Shown here piece after piece: positions 45,908 through 54,744 of a DNA stretch of 64,000 nucleotides; position 1 is the first letter of the stretch; each line of letters begins with the position of its first letter. The DNA lies in the NCBI RefSeq assembly GCF_004217555.1, contig NZ_SHKW01000001.1, positions 1,984,001-2,048,000 of the forward strand, in the 5' to 3' direction. The notes beneath the pieces are model-generated. The model was given only the letters and a program-made list of their open reading frames with translations, was not told the origin of the DNA and did no database searches. The DNA is from Edaphobacter modestus. GTDB lineage: Bacteria; Acidobacteriota; Terriglobia; Terriglobales; Acidobacteriaceae. Position numbers and translations under genes: made by a program.

Positions 45908-46111
45908 TTATTCATTGAGAATAACGTCGACGGATCCGTCTTTAAGATAAGTAAGCGCCCGACTGGTCACAAGTGCACGGCTACGCATGTCCCCAAATTG
46001 AACGAAATCGCCAACTCGCGGCAGTATCAGCCCTGTTCCGTCCGCAAATGCGACTGTGTAATGTGAATGAACGTTTCCTTCAACACTAGGAATCCATATC
46101 GTAACTTTCAT
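45908..46111 (-). CDS. Small unknown protein (67 aa)
   Basis: A strong ribosome site (GGAGG at a spacing of 7) precedes the ATG at 46111. The protein reads MKVTIWIPSVEGNVHSHYTV, then VGDFVQFGDMRSRALVTSRA, and looks like a small all-beta barrel. No family is recognised. Isolated gene, minus strand. Confidence 0.65.
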   Translation of the reverse strand: MKVTIWIPSVEGNVHSHYTVAFADGTGLILPRVGDFVQFGDMRSRALVTSRALTYLKDGSVDVILNE

Positions 46112-46425
46112 ACTCGGACCTCCGTCAGCGGGTAAGTGTACCTGAAAGCGTGCGGCATGACTCCAATGCTGGTCCTGGACTATACGGTGAGAACCCTTCG
46201 AGGCGAGTTATAGCTCTGAGGTAAAAAGGAAAGCGTCAAAGTCCTCAGAGATAACAAAGTTGTGCGACGACGCTGACTTCGGAATTGGCAGGTCATCCTC
46301 AATGGGTTGGGTACGAGTGAGACGGCACACTTTATATCAGAGAGCTTGAAACAACTTATCTATGTTAAACGTTATTTGAACAAAGGTATTGGACCGTCAC
46401 TCAGTGTCGCAGTTCATAGTAAGCA

Positions 46426-46545
46426 TTAGGTCGCGCGCAACAGCACTAAGGTGACATCGTCATGTTGCGGAACGGCGTCTACGAACCGGTCAAGGTCAAT
46501 CAGGACACTGTTCAGCAGTATGGCAGGAGTATGCATCACCCCCGA
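46426..46545 (-). pseudogene. 3' remnant of a PP2C/SpoIIE-type phosphatase gene
   Basis: About 38 codons without a start end in LIDLDRFVDAVPQHDDVTLV followed by LLRAT. The AxQHDDxTLxxLR ending is typical of the C-terminus of RsbU/SpoIIE-like phosphatases. The rest of the gene is absent. The surrounding 46112-46720 stretch holds no intact gene. Confidence 0.5.
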
Positions 46546-46719
46546 GTGCAACATCCGACGGAAAGGCTTCATTTTAAAAGATCATCAGGTGTTAATGCAC
46601 GAAACTTTCAACCATGCCTCTAATAGCGACTGTAATTGGCACACTTATTTTTATCTCGACGTACTAAATCGCAGGCGTCTTCGTCGTCTGACTTGGGTCT
46701 TCGAGAGGATAGTGACGAG

Positions 46720-47110
46720 CTAGGAGTCGACTCTCTGATCGTCGGCTACTACAAGGATGACAAGCTCTATTATTCCGGCCGCGTCCGAGCTGTTCTCGTC
46801 CCAGCCTCACGAAGGCAGATTCGCGCGAGAACTCCACGCGCTCATCACTGTGGAATGTCCCTTCTGTAACCTGCCGGAACGTGGGCCAGGACAATGGGGC
46901 GAGGGCCTTACGAAGGAGAAGATGACGAAGGTGATTTGGCTTCGACCTGTTGCAGTAGCGCACATCGATTTTCTGGGGTGGACGTCAGCAAAGTGGACGT
47001 CAGCAAAGTGGACGTCAGCAAAGTGGACGTCAGCAAATAAGCTGAGGCACACCACCTTCGTTGCGATGCGCTATGACAAGGAATTCTCTAAAGTGATTCG
47101 CGAGACATAG
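46720..47110 (+). pseudogene. 3' remnant of an ATP-dependent DNA ligase (LigD/LigC type)
   Basis: Two frames together give the C-terminal OB domain of an ATP-dependent DNA ligase. VDSLIVGYYKDDKLYYSGRV is in one frame (from 46726). After a frameshift near 46800 come ECPFCNLPERGPGQWGEGLT and KEKMTKVIWLRPVAVAHIDF, then KLRHTTFVAMR. Ligase parts upstream (nucleotidyl-transfer domain) are missing. A 15-bp tandem repeat inserts three extra WTSAK units in the domain. Clearly a decayed gene. Confidence 0.8.
46978..47037. repeat. Four tandem copies of a 15-bp unit
   Basis: GTGGACGTCAGCAAA is repeated four times without mismatch. The length keeps the reading frame, turning one WTSA of the ligase remnant into a run of four. 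Probably a recent slippage expansion. Confidence 0.95.
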
Positions 47111-47455
47111 ACAAGCTCTGGATCTACGCTATTTTTTTCGTCCCAATCTACGGCAAAACAGATGCCAAACCTTGCATTACACCACTGAAAATAAGGAAGC
47201 CAATTGCTTGTGATAATACTGCTTATCCCCAGATATCCGCGTTCTAAATTGTCGGAACAGCATGCCATGGGATCGGGACGTAGTAGAGTCCCTCCACCAT
47301 CGTTCCCGAGGTCTACAGACCTCCGTAACTACCTGATTTACCACCCGTTACAAGCGCAAGAACTATTATCGCTGTGCGGAAGGTTTGGCTCCTCTCCGCA
47401 TTCTACGAGTGGGCCGCCCGCCCTCCACGACTACAACCGTATAGGAGACGCCACG
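47111..47455. other. Gap without recognised genes
   Basis: No supported gene is seen in these 345 bp. A long frame runs in from 47204 to the next gene, but its codons before 47456 look random and no ribosome site precedes them. A promoter for the two genes that follow should lie here; none is distinct. Confidence 0.5.
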
Positions 47456-47812
47456 ATGAGCACAACAGCACCGAAACGGATTGAAATCGATTCCTCTGAG
47501 GCCCCCGCCTCCAAGAAGAAGATCCTTGCTGAAGGCGAAGCGCAAACCCTGGATTCAAGCACCTGTTGGGTTACGAACGACACGAACACCACCTACATTG
47601 TGTATATGCTCCACGACAACGGCTTTATAGACCAGATCTGGGGGCAGCCACCAGGCATGACGGTCGGCATTCCGCCGACCTGGAAGGTAAAGATTTGGCC
47701 CTGCAATGGGGATGATTTCTATTGGGGTGACACCGATGGACATTACTCTTATACCGCAATCGCCGGCCTGACTACGCGGGCCGGATCCTTTAACTTCAGC
47801 CAGATGTCATGA
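47456..47812 (+). CDS. Unknown beta-rich protein (118 aa), first of a pair
   Basis: AGGAGA lies 7 bases before the ATG. After a polar N-terminus (SSEAPASKKKILAEGEAQTL) the protein is rich in aromatic residues and Asn/Thr: NDTNTTYIVYMLHDNGFIDQ, GIPPTWKVKIWPCNGDDFYW. No signal peptide is seen. The composition suggests a compact beta-sandwich, possibly carbohydrate- or lipid-binding, but no family is recognised. It overlaps the next gene by 4 bp (ATGA). Confidence 0.7.
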   Translation: MSTTAPKRIEIDSSEAPASKKKILAEGEAQTLDSSTCWVTNDTNTTYIVYMLHDNGFIDQIWGQPPGMTVGIPPTWKVKIWPCNGDDFYWGDTDGHYSYTAIAGLTTRAGSFNFSQMS

Positions 47813-48270
47813 TCTGCCGGGAGGGCGGATTCTATGACATCTGGATGTCGGATCCGCCCGCTTCTACTTCGGAGGGCAACTTGCCATATACGCTGGACGT
47901 TTATCTAGACAACCAAACATCTGGACCATTAACAGCTAACACTAGTCAGTGTTTCCCCGAAAATATCTACCCGGCCCAAATTCCGGTGGGAACGATGGGG
48001 CATTGGCAGTTTACGATTTCTGAGAAGTTGCTTTCGTCGGAAGCTATGTTCGTCGTAGGCCCAGGCCAGTATCAAATAGGCGAAGATATGCTTGGATTTA
48101 GTATCCAACCCACCCCGACTTCGACTCGCTATGGTTTTTCTGTCGCAGTTCGAAATAAATATCCAACTCCGGTTGTTTGTGATACCGACCGTAATAATCC
48201 GAGCCCACTTCCTGGCTGGGATTCCAACCAACCGCTAACCATATATCTCAAAGCACTACCTAATACGTAG
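47809..48270 (+). CDS. Unknown beta-rich protein (153 aa), second of a pair
   Basis: The protein starts MICREGGFYDIWMSDPPAST and continues with strands such as LPYTLDVYLDNQTSGPLTAN and TPTSTRYGFSVAVRNKYPTP. Like its partner it is rich in Tyr, Pro, Asn and Thr and has no signal peptide. It overlaps the partner by 4 bp and is followed by a terminator, so the two form a complete two-gene operon. A function cannot be assigned. Confidence 0.7.
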   Translation: MICREGGFYDIWMSDPPASTSEGNLPYTLDVYLDNQTSGPLTANTSQCFPENIYPAQIPVGTMGHWQFTISEKLLSSEAMFVVGPGQYQIGEDMLGFSIQPTPTSTRYGFSVAVRNKYPTPVVCDTDRNNPSPLPGWDSNQPLTIYLKALPNT

Positions 48271-48279
48271 TCCAGGAAC

Positions 48280-48312
48280 GGCCACCTGTTTGAGGTGGCC
48301 TTCTCACTTTTG
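48280..48312 (+). terminator. Terminator of the two-gene beta-protein operon
   Basis: GGCCACCT (48280-48287) pairs with AGGTGGCC (48293-48300) around a 5-base loop and is followed by TTCTCACTTTT, 9 bases after the stop codon. Confidence 0.85.
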
Positions 48313-48337
48313 GTTGAACCGTGACTAGAAGACTATC

Positions 48338-48517
48338 TCAGCGCCAGCCACGGGCGCGCATACCGGTCTCAGCGAATCCACGGTTGGTTGTGATCGTGTA
48401 GCTGCGACCGTTCATCTTATTCTGTTCAATCTGGTTGATGATCTCAGTGCGACGAGCCTCGAGATTACAAAGGCTCTCATCTATCATGTCGAGTTCCTGC
48501 TCCATCGCGTTCTTCAT
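48338..48517 (-). CDS. Small unknown protein (59 aa)
   Basis: GGAGG lies 4 bases before the ATG at 48517. The product begins MKNAMEQELDMIDESLCNLE, a helical hairpin-like part with EIINQIEQNKM, and ends in RSYTITTNRGFAETGMRARG. The clean helix pattern and the strong ribosome site support a real gene; it is too short for family recognition. It is convergent with the beta-protein operon. Confidence 0.6.
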   Translation of the reverse strand: MKNAMEQELDMIDESLCNLEARRTEIINQIEQNKMNGRSYTITTNRGFAETGMRARGWR

Positions 48518-48909
48518 TTGACCTCCGCGAGTTACCGACTTTGATTGTGACCTGAGTATTTAATTTGAGTCAAGTTACTTCCCTCTTGTTCATCATCTTT
48601 CTTCGTTCATGAAACACGAACAGAGGCAAACGTGAAGAGCGCAGCCGCGCAGTTTTATGTGCGGTGTATCTATCGCCTCAAAAACGGGAAAGTCGCGCGT
48701 GTTCCTGGCGCGCCAAAGCATCATTGTCCCCGGAGTTCTCTTAGACCCTGAAAAGCGAACATGAAACAAAAGAAAACGAGCACAGGAGAGTCACCGACTC
48801 CTCTGATGCAGATGGCCGCCAGGACAGGAAAGGCAAATGCACGGCCCATCCAGGGAAGGCATCAGTCACAAGAACTTTGGCTTCGCTCTCGTGGAATATG
48901 TACTTCCTA
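48518..48909. other. Gap with only weak short frames
   Basis: On the plus strand GTG 48632 opens 39 codons (MKSAAAQFYVRCIYRLKNGK, with AGAGG 5 bases upstream), and ATG 48761 opens 49 codons without a good ribosome site. Neither can be supported as a gene on sequence alone. Confidence 0.35.
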
Positions 48910-48938
48910 AAATAAAGCCGGACCGTGTGAGTCCGGCT
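48905..48938 (-). terminator. Terminator of the subtilase-MBL-HTH operon
   Basis: AGCCGGAC and GTCCGGCT (48916-48923 and 48931-48938) form an 8-bp stem. Reading the minus strand, the hairpin is followed by TTTATTTT. It lies 22 bases after the last gene of the operon. Confidence 0.8.
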
Positions 48939-48959
48939 GATAACTGTCTTGGATAAGAA

Positions 48960-49513
48960 TTAGTCCGCTACTTCGATCTTCGCGATCGATCGAATCTTGT
49001 CAATGATCTCATTGAAGTGGGACTTGACGATCACTACGTCGCAGTTGTGAACCTGAGCAATCCTCTTCCAGCTTAACTCCTCGTAGAAGACCATATAGAG
49101 CATGGCTCGCTCGCTGACCTCCAGATCCTTGAATAGTTTGTCATCGGTGGATGTCACCCAGTCCAGGGTCGATATTCGAGAGATCGAGGGGCAGATCCAC
49201 AGGGAGCGATCAACCATGAAGCGAAACTTACCACCGCTCGAGACGCAGTCCCCTTCCCGATGCTGCGCCAGGAACTCCGAATTCCATTCAGAGTGATCTG
49301 ACTTAAGATCGTCAGGGCCAAGCTGGAACGCACCATCAGTCGATTCGAGCTCCGACATCCGCTGGAGGACGTAATCGTTGAGATAGTCGGGTACCTCTTC
49401 ATGTGCTTTATAAAATCCTCTGCATACTGCCCCGTGGCATCCTTAGGAATATTTGGTAGTGACGCCGCTAGGGTTGGATCGAGCGCCGTCCAGCAGCGCA
49501 GGCACGGCAGCAA
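48960..49513 (-). pseudogene. Small zinc-finger/HTH protein gene broken by a single-base shift
   Basis: The 3' part (from ATG 49358) codes 132 residues ending in a sigma-70 region 4-like helix-turn-helix: LEVSERAMLYMVFYEELSWK and RIAQVHNCDVVIVKSHFNEI. In the preceding frame, TTG 49513 opens LPCLRCWTALDPTLAASLPN and then GQYAEDFIKHMKR, which joins the other frame (PDYLNDYVLQRM) if one base is added near 49387-49391. The joined protein would be about 184 residues with an N-terminal CxxC. It follows the MBL gene by 34 bp, so it is the third gene of that operon. Decay or a sequencing indel are equally possible; the 132-residue part may also be translated alone. Confidence 0.6.
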
Positions 49514-49547
49514 AGGTGCTATTCCAGCTCCAACCGATTCAACACCC

Positions 49548-50858
49548 TTAAAGAATCCGGACCGAGCTTCCGACCGTCAGAAAATTGGCTTTGAGCCGGC
49601 CGACGCTATTGTTGATGAGTTTCCTAGTCAGGCGCTCGACTGCCTTCATGTGCTCCACTCCGCCCTCATCGGTGCTGGCCGCGGAGCTGGAGTTGAACCA
49701 GAACTTAAACCGGCTAGTGTCATTAACCATTCGGCGATCGAAAATCTCCTGTATCACATCGAGGTCCGGATTCTCATGCTCGCCGTTCCCGCAGAAAACG
49801 TAGTTATCGGCTGACACTCGGTCGCAGAATGTACGTTTGATGTTGTGCTCCGAGCCATGATGCTGCACCTTCAGCACCGTGACGTGTAGTTTATTATTGG
49901 AATCGAATGCGCCGTGGTGCTCCAAACCGGCGAGAATATCTTCCCAGTGGCCATCACCGGTAAGAAGCACCGTGTGCTTCTCATCCAGGGCCATGAACAT
50001 GAGCGACGCAAGGTTGGGTGTCGTGACGTTCTTGCGGTTTCCCAATATTTTTGCCAGCGCCAGTTCTGAGGCGCCGAGGTCATTGGCCACCGATTCCATC
50101 GGACCGAACAACTGGCTCAGGCTGCTGTCGGCCAGAGCGTCCTCATCGGCGCGAGCCTGCTGGCGGATTTGCTTCACGCGTTCCCGATTCGCTCGCAGCC
50201 AGTCGTTCCACTCTTCGCGAAGCTTCTTGAGATCCTTTTCAAACGGTCCAATCAGATTGAGCTTAATCGAGCCGAGTTTTATCGCCGACCGGCCATCCTG
50301 AACCAGCATCAGTTTGCCATTGAACTCCGGATTAAGTGGGATATTCAATTGGCCATGGCGGATACGGGAGGAAACGCGCATTGCTTCGGGAATGCTTGTA
50401 GCCAGGTCGCGCCGGTCTTGCGCAATTTCCCGCAGTACGGGATGATTAGCGCCCGAAAGGATCTCCGCAGTGGCGGCCAGCATGTCCTCAACCGGACCGG
50501 CGTTCTTGCCGACTTGCTCGTGAAAGGAATTGTGCCAGATCTGGCCGATTTCCGGCGGGCGCGGCGACTTTGGAGCGCGATGTCCGGGATTACCATTAGC
50601 GATCAGATGTTCATGGATGCGCCACTCCACCTCGTCGTCAAGCAGCCGTAGCACGCCCGCAATATGATCCTGATCGATGTGCGAGATGTACACCACGTCC
50701 ATTTTCTTGCCCGCTTCACGGAGTTTGCCAAGCGTCGGCGCAACATGGGCCGAGTAGGAATCCCGCATGCCGCCATCGATCAGCATGCGATGCGCGCCGT
50801 CGGCCGTCTCCATTAATAGGCAATCGCCTTTGTCGGATTGAAATGCGGTCAGTTTCAT
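49548..50858 (-). CDS. Metallo-beta-lactamase fold hydrolase (ComEC-like MBL)
   Basis: The 436-residue protein starts MKLTAFQSDKGDCLLMETAD, typical of the ComEC-type MBL proteins. The metal motif is HIDQDH (His60, Asp62, Asp64, His65), with later GDGHWEDI and VQHHGSEHN completing the site. A central helical insert (about 200-270) is unusual. MBL proteins of this type are often paired with proteases in predicted conflict or signalling systems. It follows the subtilase gene by 12 bp. The substrate (nucleic acid or nucleotide) is not known. Confidence 0.85.
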   Translation of the reverse strand: MKLTAFQSDKGDCLLMETADGAHRMLIDGGMRDSYSAHVAPTLGKLREAGKKMDVVYISHIDQDHIAGVLRLLDDEVEWRIHEHLIANGNPGHRAPKSPRPPEIGQIWHNSFHEQVGKNAGPVEDMLAATAEILSGANHPVLREIAQDRRDLATSIPEAMRVSSRIRHGQLNIPLNPEFNGKLMLVQDGRSAIKLGSIKLNLIGPFEKDLKKLREEWNDWLRANRERVKQIRQQARADEDALADSSLSQLFGPMESVANDLGASELALAKILGNRKNVTTPNLASLMFMALDEKHTVLLTGDGHWEDILAGLEHHGAFDSNNKLHVTVLKVQHHGSEHNIKRTFCDRVSADNYVFCGNGEHENPDLDVIQEIFDRRMVNDTSRFKFWFNSSSAASTDEGGVEHMKAVERLTRKLINNSVGRLKANFLTVGSSVRIL

Positions 50859-50870
50859 AGGCTTTGCGTC

Positions 50871-52940
50871 CTAGGCTGTTTCCTTCGTGCGATCTTTGCG
50901 GGTGTTTATCAGGGCGGCCTGCTTCAGGCATTCCGCAGGATCGATTGCGCCGAACCCGGCGTCGTTGGTCCATTCAAAGTTCGCTCCGGGCAAAGGCTTT
51001 GCCGTGGCCCGAATGATAGCTTCGATCTGCGCTCCCGTTAGTTTTGGTTCCGTTGCTAGCATCAGCCCGGCGATTCCGGTGACAAATGGGCTGGCCATGC
51101 TGGTGCCGGTCATTCCGATCCATGCATCGCCGTCAGTGGAAAATCCCTTCGCGGCCATAACGTCAGTGCCCGGCGCGGCGATGTCAGGTTTGGAACGGCC
51201 GTCGCGCGAAGGACCCTGGCTGCTGGTTGGGTGAACGCGGTTGCGCTTGGTATCGAGGTTGGCGACGGTGATCACGCGTTGGCCGCAGCCGAGCGAACTC
51301 ACCGTGGAATTATCCACCATAGAGCGTTCCGAGAAGAAGGAAGGAAAGCTCCAGGCTTCACGATTACCGATACGGCCGAGCGGGCGTGGATCGTCTCGCT
51401 CGATCCAGCCGTCATACCGGCCGTCGCGGATCTGCAAACCATGCAGGCGAACTGTGTAGGTGCCCGCCGGGATGCCGACCACCGGGTCCGTGAGAAAATT
51501 CGGGCTCAAGTAGATGGAGATGTAGTTGGCTCCATTCGAAGGATGGTGCAGCTCATTGTAAATACTGATAAAGCTGCCGTCCTCCAAGCGGCGGTTTTCG
51601 ATGTATTGAAGCGGCTCGATCATCTCTGTCCACTGGCCATTAGGCAGCCGCAGAGAAACGCCGATTTGATCCTGCGGAGAGAACCACAATTCCAGCTCAT
51701 TTTCGGAGAGATCGAGGATCCCATTTCCGGCCACTACCCATTCGACGTCGGTGACCAATTGTGCGGCTCGAATGCGGCCGCTGGTATGCACGCGGCCCAT
51801 CACCCAGCCAAAGTCGTCGGGCTCGTCAGCTTTCTCCTGACCGGCGTTTCCCGCCGCGACGGTAAGGCACATTCCGGGTGCCGAGAACGTGGAATCCAGG
51901 TATCGGCCGATAGCGCCCGAACCATCGTGAGCATGCCCGTTGGTGCCGAGGGAAATATTTATGGACAAACACTTCTTCTTCAGGACGTCGCGAGCCAGGC
52001 GGACCAGATAATCGACTGCGTCTGCAAGCCGCGTGGAATCGTAGAATGCGAGACGTCGATCCTGATCCCCTTGAGGAAGTGAGATGAGGACTCCCGCGAT
52101 GGACGCCTTTCGGCAGACGCCGCGATTGCCCGCGGCTATGCTGGCTACATGCGTTCCGTGTGAGCCCTCCGAGGTTTGAGACTGCCGCTCGATCTCCCAA
52201 GGCTCGACTCCGAGCTTTCGGGCAGCTTTGATGGCGTCATTCAAATGCTTCTGGGTGAACTCGGCACCATATTCGAACTGCTTGCCTTCCGGATGCGGGC
52301 GCGCATCGCCTCCCTGATCCCAAATCGCCATGAAACGGGTGCGGCCGTCATTGTCCAGAAAATCGGGATGGGAGAAATCGAAGCCGCCAACGTCGATAAT
52401 TCCTATCAGCACATCCTCGCCGAACGTGTGGGCCGTTGCGTCACCGAATTTTCGCTCTGACGCGGAGGGCGCCTTGACTTCAGTTGAGACCTGGGGATGG
52501 GGTGTCTTCAAACCCTCACCTGCTTCCACGAAAGACACACGCGGATCGCGGGCCAAGTCAGGCAGCTTGTTGATCGGCACGCGAGCGCGCACGATGCGCC
52601 CCTTGCGTGAAATCTCCCCGGTAAGCTTGCCCTCGGTTCGAGCGTTCACCAACTGAACAAAAACGTTAGCCTCTACGTTGTCGGCGAGGGACTTGAGCTT
52701 GCGCCGAGCGGGAACATGGCCGACCTGTCTCGCGTACTCCGCCGGCTTAATAGCGCCAGGCGCCGCGCCCGCTTGGCGGCGCTCTTCCACCGAATTCAGC
52801 AGCTTCGTACTGGTGATGCACAGGGCCGAAGTCTGTTCAGCGCGAACGGTATTCACTTCCTCGCTGCCGTTGACATACATCTGGAGTTTTGGTTGAAGCC
52901 GGGCTCGCTCCTCGTCTTTCAGCCCCGCATATACAGGCAT
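50871..52940 (-). CDS. Subtilisin-like (S8) serine protease, cytoplasmic
   Basis: The 689-residue protein has the S8 triad: Asp183 (IGIIDVGGFDFSHPDF), His264 (GSHGTHVASIAAGN) and the Ser in GMTGTSMASPFVTG. An oxyanion Asn is in TVAAGNAGQ. An N-terminal region of 165 residues precedes the protease (possible inhibitory or sensor part), and a beta-sandwich is inserted in it (about 400-530). No signal peptide is seen, so it probably works inside the cell. It is the first gene of an operon with the MBL and HTH proteins. ATG 52940 has GGGGGA close upstream. Confidence 0.9.
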   Translation of the reverse strand: MPVYAGLKDEERARLQPKLQMYVNGSEEVNTVRAEQTSALCITSTKLLNSVEERRQAGAAPGAIKPAEYARQVGHVPARRKLKSLADNVEANVFVQLVNARTEGKLTGEISRKGRIVRARVPINKLPDLARDPRVSFVEAGEGLKTPHPQVSTEVKAPSASERKFGDATAHTFGEDVLIGIIDVGGFDFSHPDFLDNDGRTRFMAIWDQGGDARPHPEGKQFEYGAEFTQKHLNDAIKAARKLGVEPWEIERQSQTSEGSHGTHVASIAAGNRGVCRKASIAGVLISLPQGDQDRRLAFYDSTRLADAVDYLVRLARDVLKKKCLSINISLGTNGHAHDGSGAIGRYLDSTFSAPGMCLTVAAGNAGQEKADEPDDFGWVMGRVHTSGRIRAAQLVTDVEWVVAGNGILDLSENELELWFSPQDQIGVSLRLPNGQWTEMIEPLQYIENRRLEDGSFISIYNELHHPSNGANYISIYLSPNFLTDPVVGIPAGTYTVRLHGLQIRDGRYDGWIERDDPRPLGRIGNREAWSFPSFFSERSMVDNSTVSSLGCGQRVITVANLDTKRNRVHPTSSQGPSRDGRSKPDIAAPGTDVMAAKGFSTDGDAWIGMTGTSMASPFVTGIAGLMLATEPKLTGAQIEAIIRATAKPLPGANFEWTNDAGFGAIDPAECLKQAALINTRKDRTKETA

Positions 52941-53020
52941 ACTTCCCCCTTAGGCGTCACATTTGACTTGTGGTCCAAAACTCACTTAATCCTGTCTCCT
53001 TTATTCGCAAAGCTACTGAC

Positions 53021-53092
53021 ATACCGCGTTTTGAAGAGACCGGGAGCGAAGGACCAAAAGGTTTTTGAAGGGACCGGGCAGAACGGCCGAAA
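53021..53092. repeat. Tandem pair of a short repeat also found at 63.3 kb
   Basis: CCGCGTTTTGAAGAGACCGG followed by GAGCGAAGGACCAAAA (53024-53058) is repeated as GTTTTTGAAGGGACCGGGCA and on (53060-53092), and a third close copy is at 63338-63377. All read as PRFEGTG-like in one plus-strand frame. Both locations are just upstream of a subtilase gene on the minus strand. It is probably a remnant of a duplicated upstream segment or short gene start. Confidence 0.7.
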
Positions 53093-53469
53093 GAGAGATC
53101 GTGTGAAGTCAGCTTTCAGATGCGGAGAAGATTGTGTTGTTGCTCGCCCCGACTAGTCAAGTTAATAATTTCCCGATCCCGCAGAATTTGTCGCTGCCAA
53201 TGAGAAGTTTCTCGATCATCCCGAACTAGAGTTATCGAGTCGAGACGAAGTCGCTTCAGTCTTCCAGTGAGGGCATTCGGTGAACCCAGACAATTGTCTG
53301 GGCACAATCACGATAGAGATTTGGTTGAAAGCTACCTCCACAAAATCCGTACCGTATTGTCGCTTGGAAGCGTTGTGGTTTCCTCGAGCAAAGCTCCCAA
53401 CCTTCATCTAGGATTTCACCTACGTCCAAACCCTCAGATTCTACGAACTCCGGTTCTGGGAAGTAATCG

Positions 53470-53690
53470 ACAGATCGAAAAGTGCTCTAAAGATTCAGCG
53501 AAGAATCGAAATAGTCATTCAGATTTTGCCTGCATGAAATGCGGTTTTTCTGGTAATGCTGACGTAATTGGCGCGATGAACATCTTAGCGCGAGGGCATC
53601 GCGTTTTAGGCCTGTGGAGGAGTGGTCAGAGTAAGGCCATCTTTGAAGCAGGAACCCAACGAAAGGATTCAGAGAATAGCTTGAATCCAG
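53470..53690 (+). pseudogene. 3' remnant of an IS605-type tnpB
   Basis: The frame reads KNRNSHSDFACMKCGFSGNA followed by DVIGAMNILARGHRVL: the C-terminal zinc-finger and RuvC end of TnpB (CxxCG, NADVxGAxNILxRG). After a one-base shift, LACGG and SLKQEPNER follow, as at the end of many TnpB proteins. The N-terminal 300 residues are absent, so the element is dead. Its ends could not be recognised. Confidence 0.8.
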
Positions 53691-53773
53691 GTAGTAATCG
53701 CAATTTTTCATCTTTTGCGAGGAAGCCACTATTGGATCGCTCGAACTTAGAGGTGTCGCCTAAGTCGCCATGA

Positions 53774-54683
53774 AAGTGACAAAAACGTGCGTTTTACGCT
53801 CTCTCGGCAGTGTTGTCACCGACCCCATTGATCTGAAACAGACCTAGGAGCTGAGGCCGGTGACATCTGCACGTTGGCGAGGCAGGGGTATGCCTGGGCC
53901 AGCATCTCGGCAGGAGCCTCGACGGACTCCTTCGCAATTGACCGCGATCTCGAGATTACAAGTGAAAATCGTAGTCGTTCCGGTGCCGAACTGCGCGACC
54001 ACGAACACCGTAGACATGGTCAGGCTGTGTTGCATGAAAAAGCCGATATGGGAGTGAGCTCATACCGGACGGACTGGCAGGGTAATAAGCGAACGGAGAC
54101 ACGGGACTGCCTCCTGGCTGAGTGGGCTGAGGTTGCATAAGATATGGGAAATGGCGGGAGACATGCCATCTAGGACTCGGTGTTTCTCGGCGAATAGATA
54201 TTTTCTATCTCGCACGCGCGAGGCTCGCTTCGATAACGGGCTACGAATGTATGGTTCTGCCTTCACAGAGCGGAGACACATGAGTGATCGATTACCGGTA
54301 GCTATCGGATAGCCTTGATCTGATCGTGAAGCATGTTGAGCTGATCTACTGTGGCATGCGATACCTATCGTACGCCGAGGGAGGACACAAGTTGGGGTAT
54401 CCGAGCTGATTCTTATGCAATCCACCCGTTAATTCAGCTTCGGCGGCGCCGTACTCGATAACAAGGTCTCCCTCGGCAGAGGCAAACTGCTGGTTGCGGC
54501 CCATCGTGATGTTCTCATCCAGGAGAATGTCCTGTTCGAATCTCACATAAGGGAGGATACAGGCCAGGCTCCTTAGAGAGCTCTACCCGGTAGCCGAATG
54601 ACATCGGGTGGTAAGGTGGGCATCCTTCACTCCGGCGTCAGACGCAGGATGCCCTCAGTATTCTTCTTGTGTGCTAAAGCAAA
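53774..54683. other. Long gap without recognised genes
   Basis: Several short frames exist, but none has a ribosome site or a recognisable product. A frame at 54346-54546 (minus) has a plausible composition but no start signal. An inverted repeat (GGGCATCCT 54618-54626 with AGGATGCCC 54646-54654) may be a terminator or part of a lost element. The region looks like decayed accessory DNA. Confidence 0.5.
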
Positions 54684-54707
54684 GGGTGGAGACTGCTAAC
54701 TCCACCC
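54676..54707 (-). terminator. Terminator of the small membrane protein gene
   Basis: GGGTGGAG (54684-54691) and CTCCACCC (54700-54707) form a stem; on the minus strand it is followed by TTTGCTTT. It lies 37 bases after the stop of the gene at 54745. Confidence 0.7.
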
Positions 54708-54744
54708 GCTTTGGGGGGTGCGACGTGTTCTGTTAAAGACCTGC

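Noticed and set aside
46451..46723. Plus-strand frame of 90 codons before the ligase remnant
   Set aside because: Cys/Ser/Arg-rich, no ribosome site, and in an area of decayed genes.
46978..47037. CRISPR-like array
   Set aside because: The 15-bp units are directly adjacent with no spacers and lie within a coding remnant.
54430..54560. tRNA-like TTCGAATC stretch
   Set aside because: No acceptor, D or anticodon stems can be formed around it.
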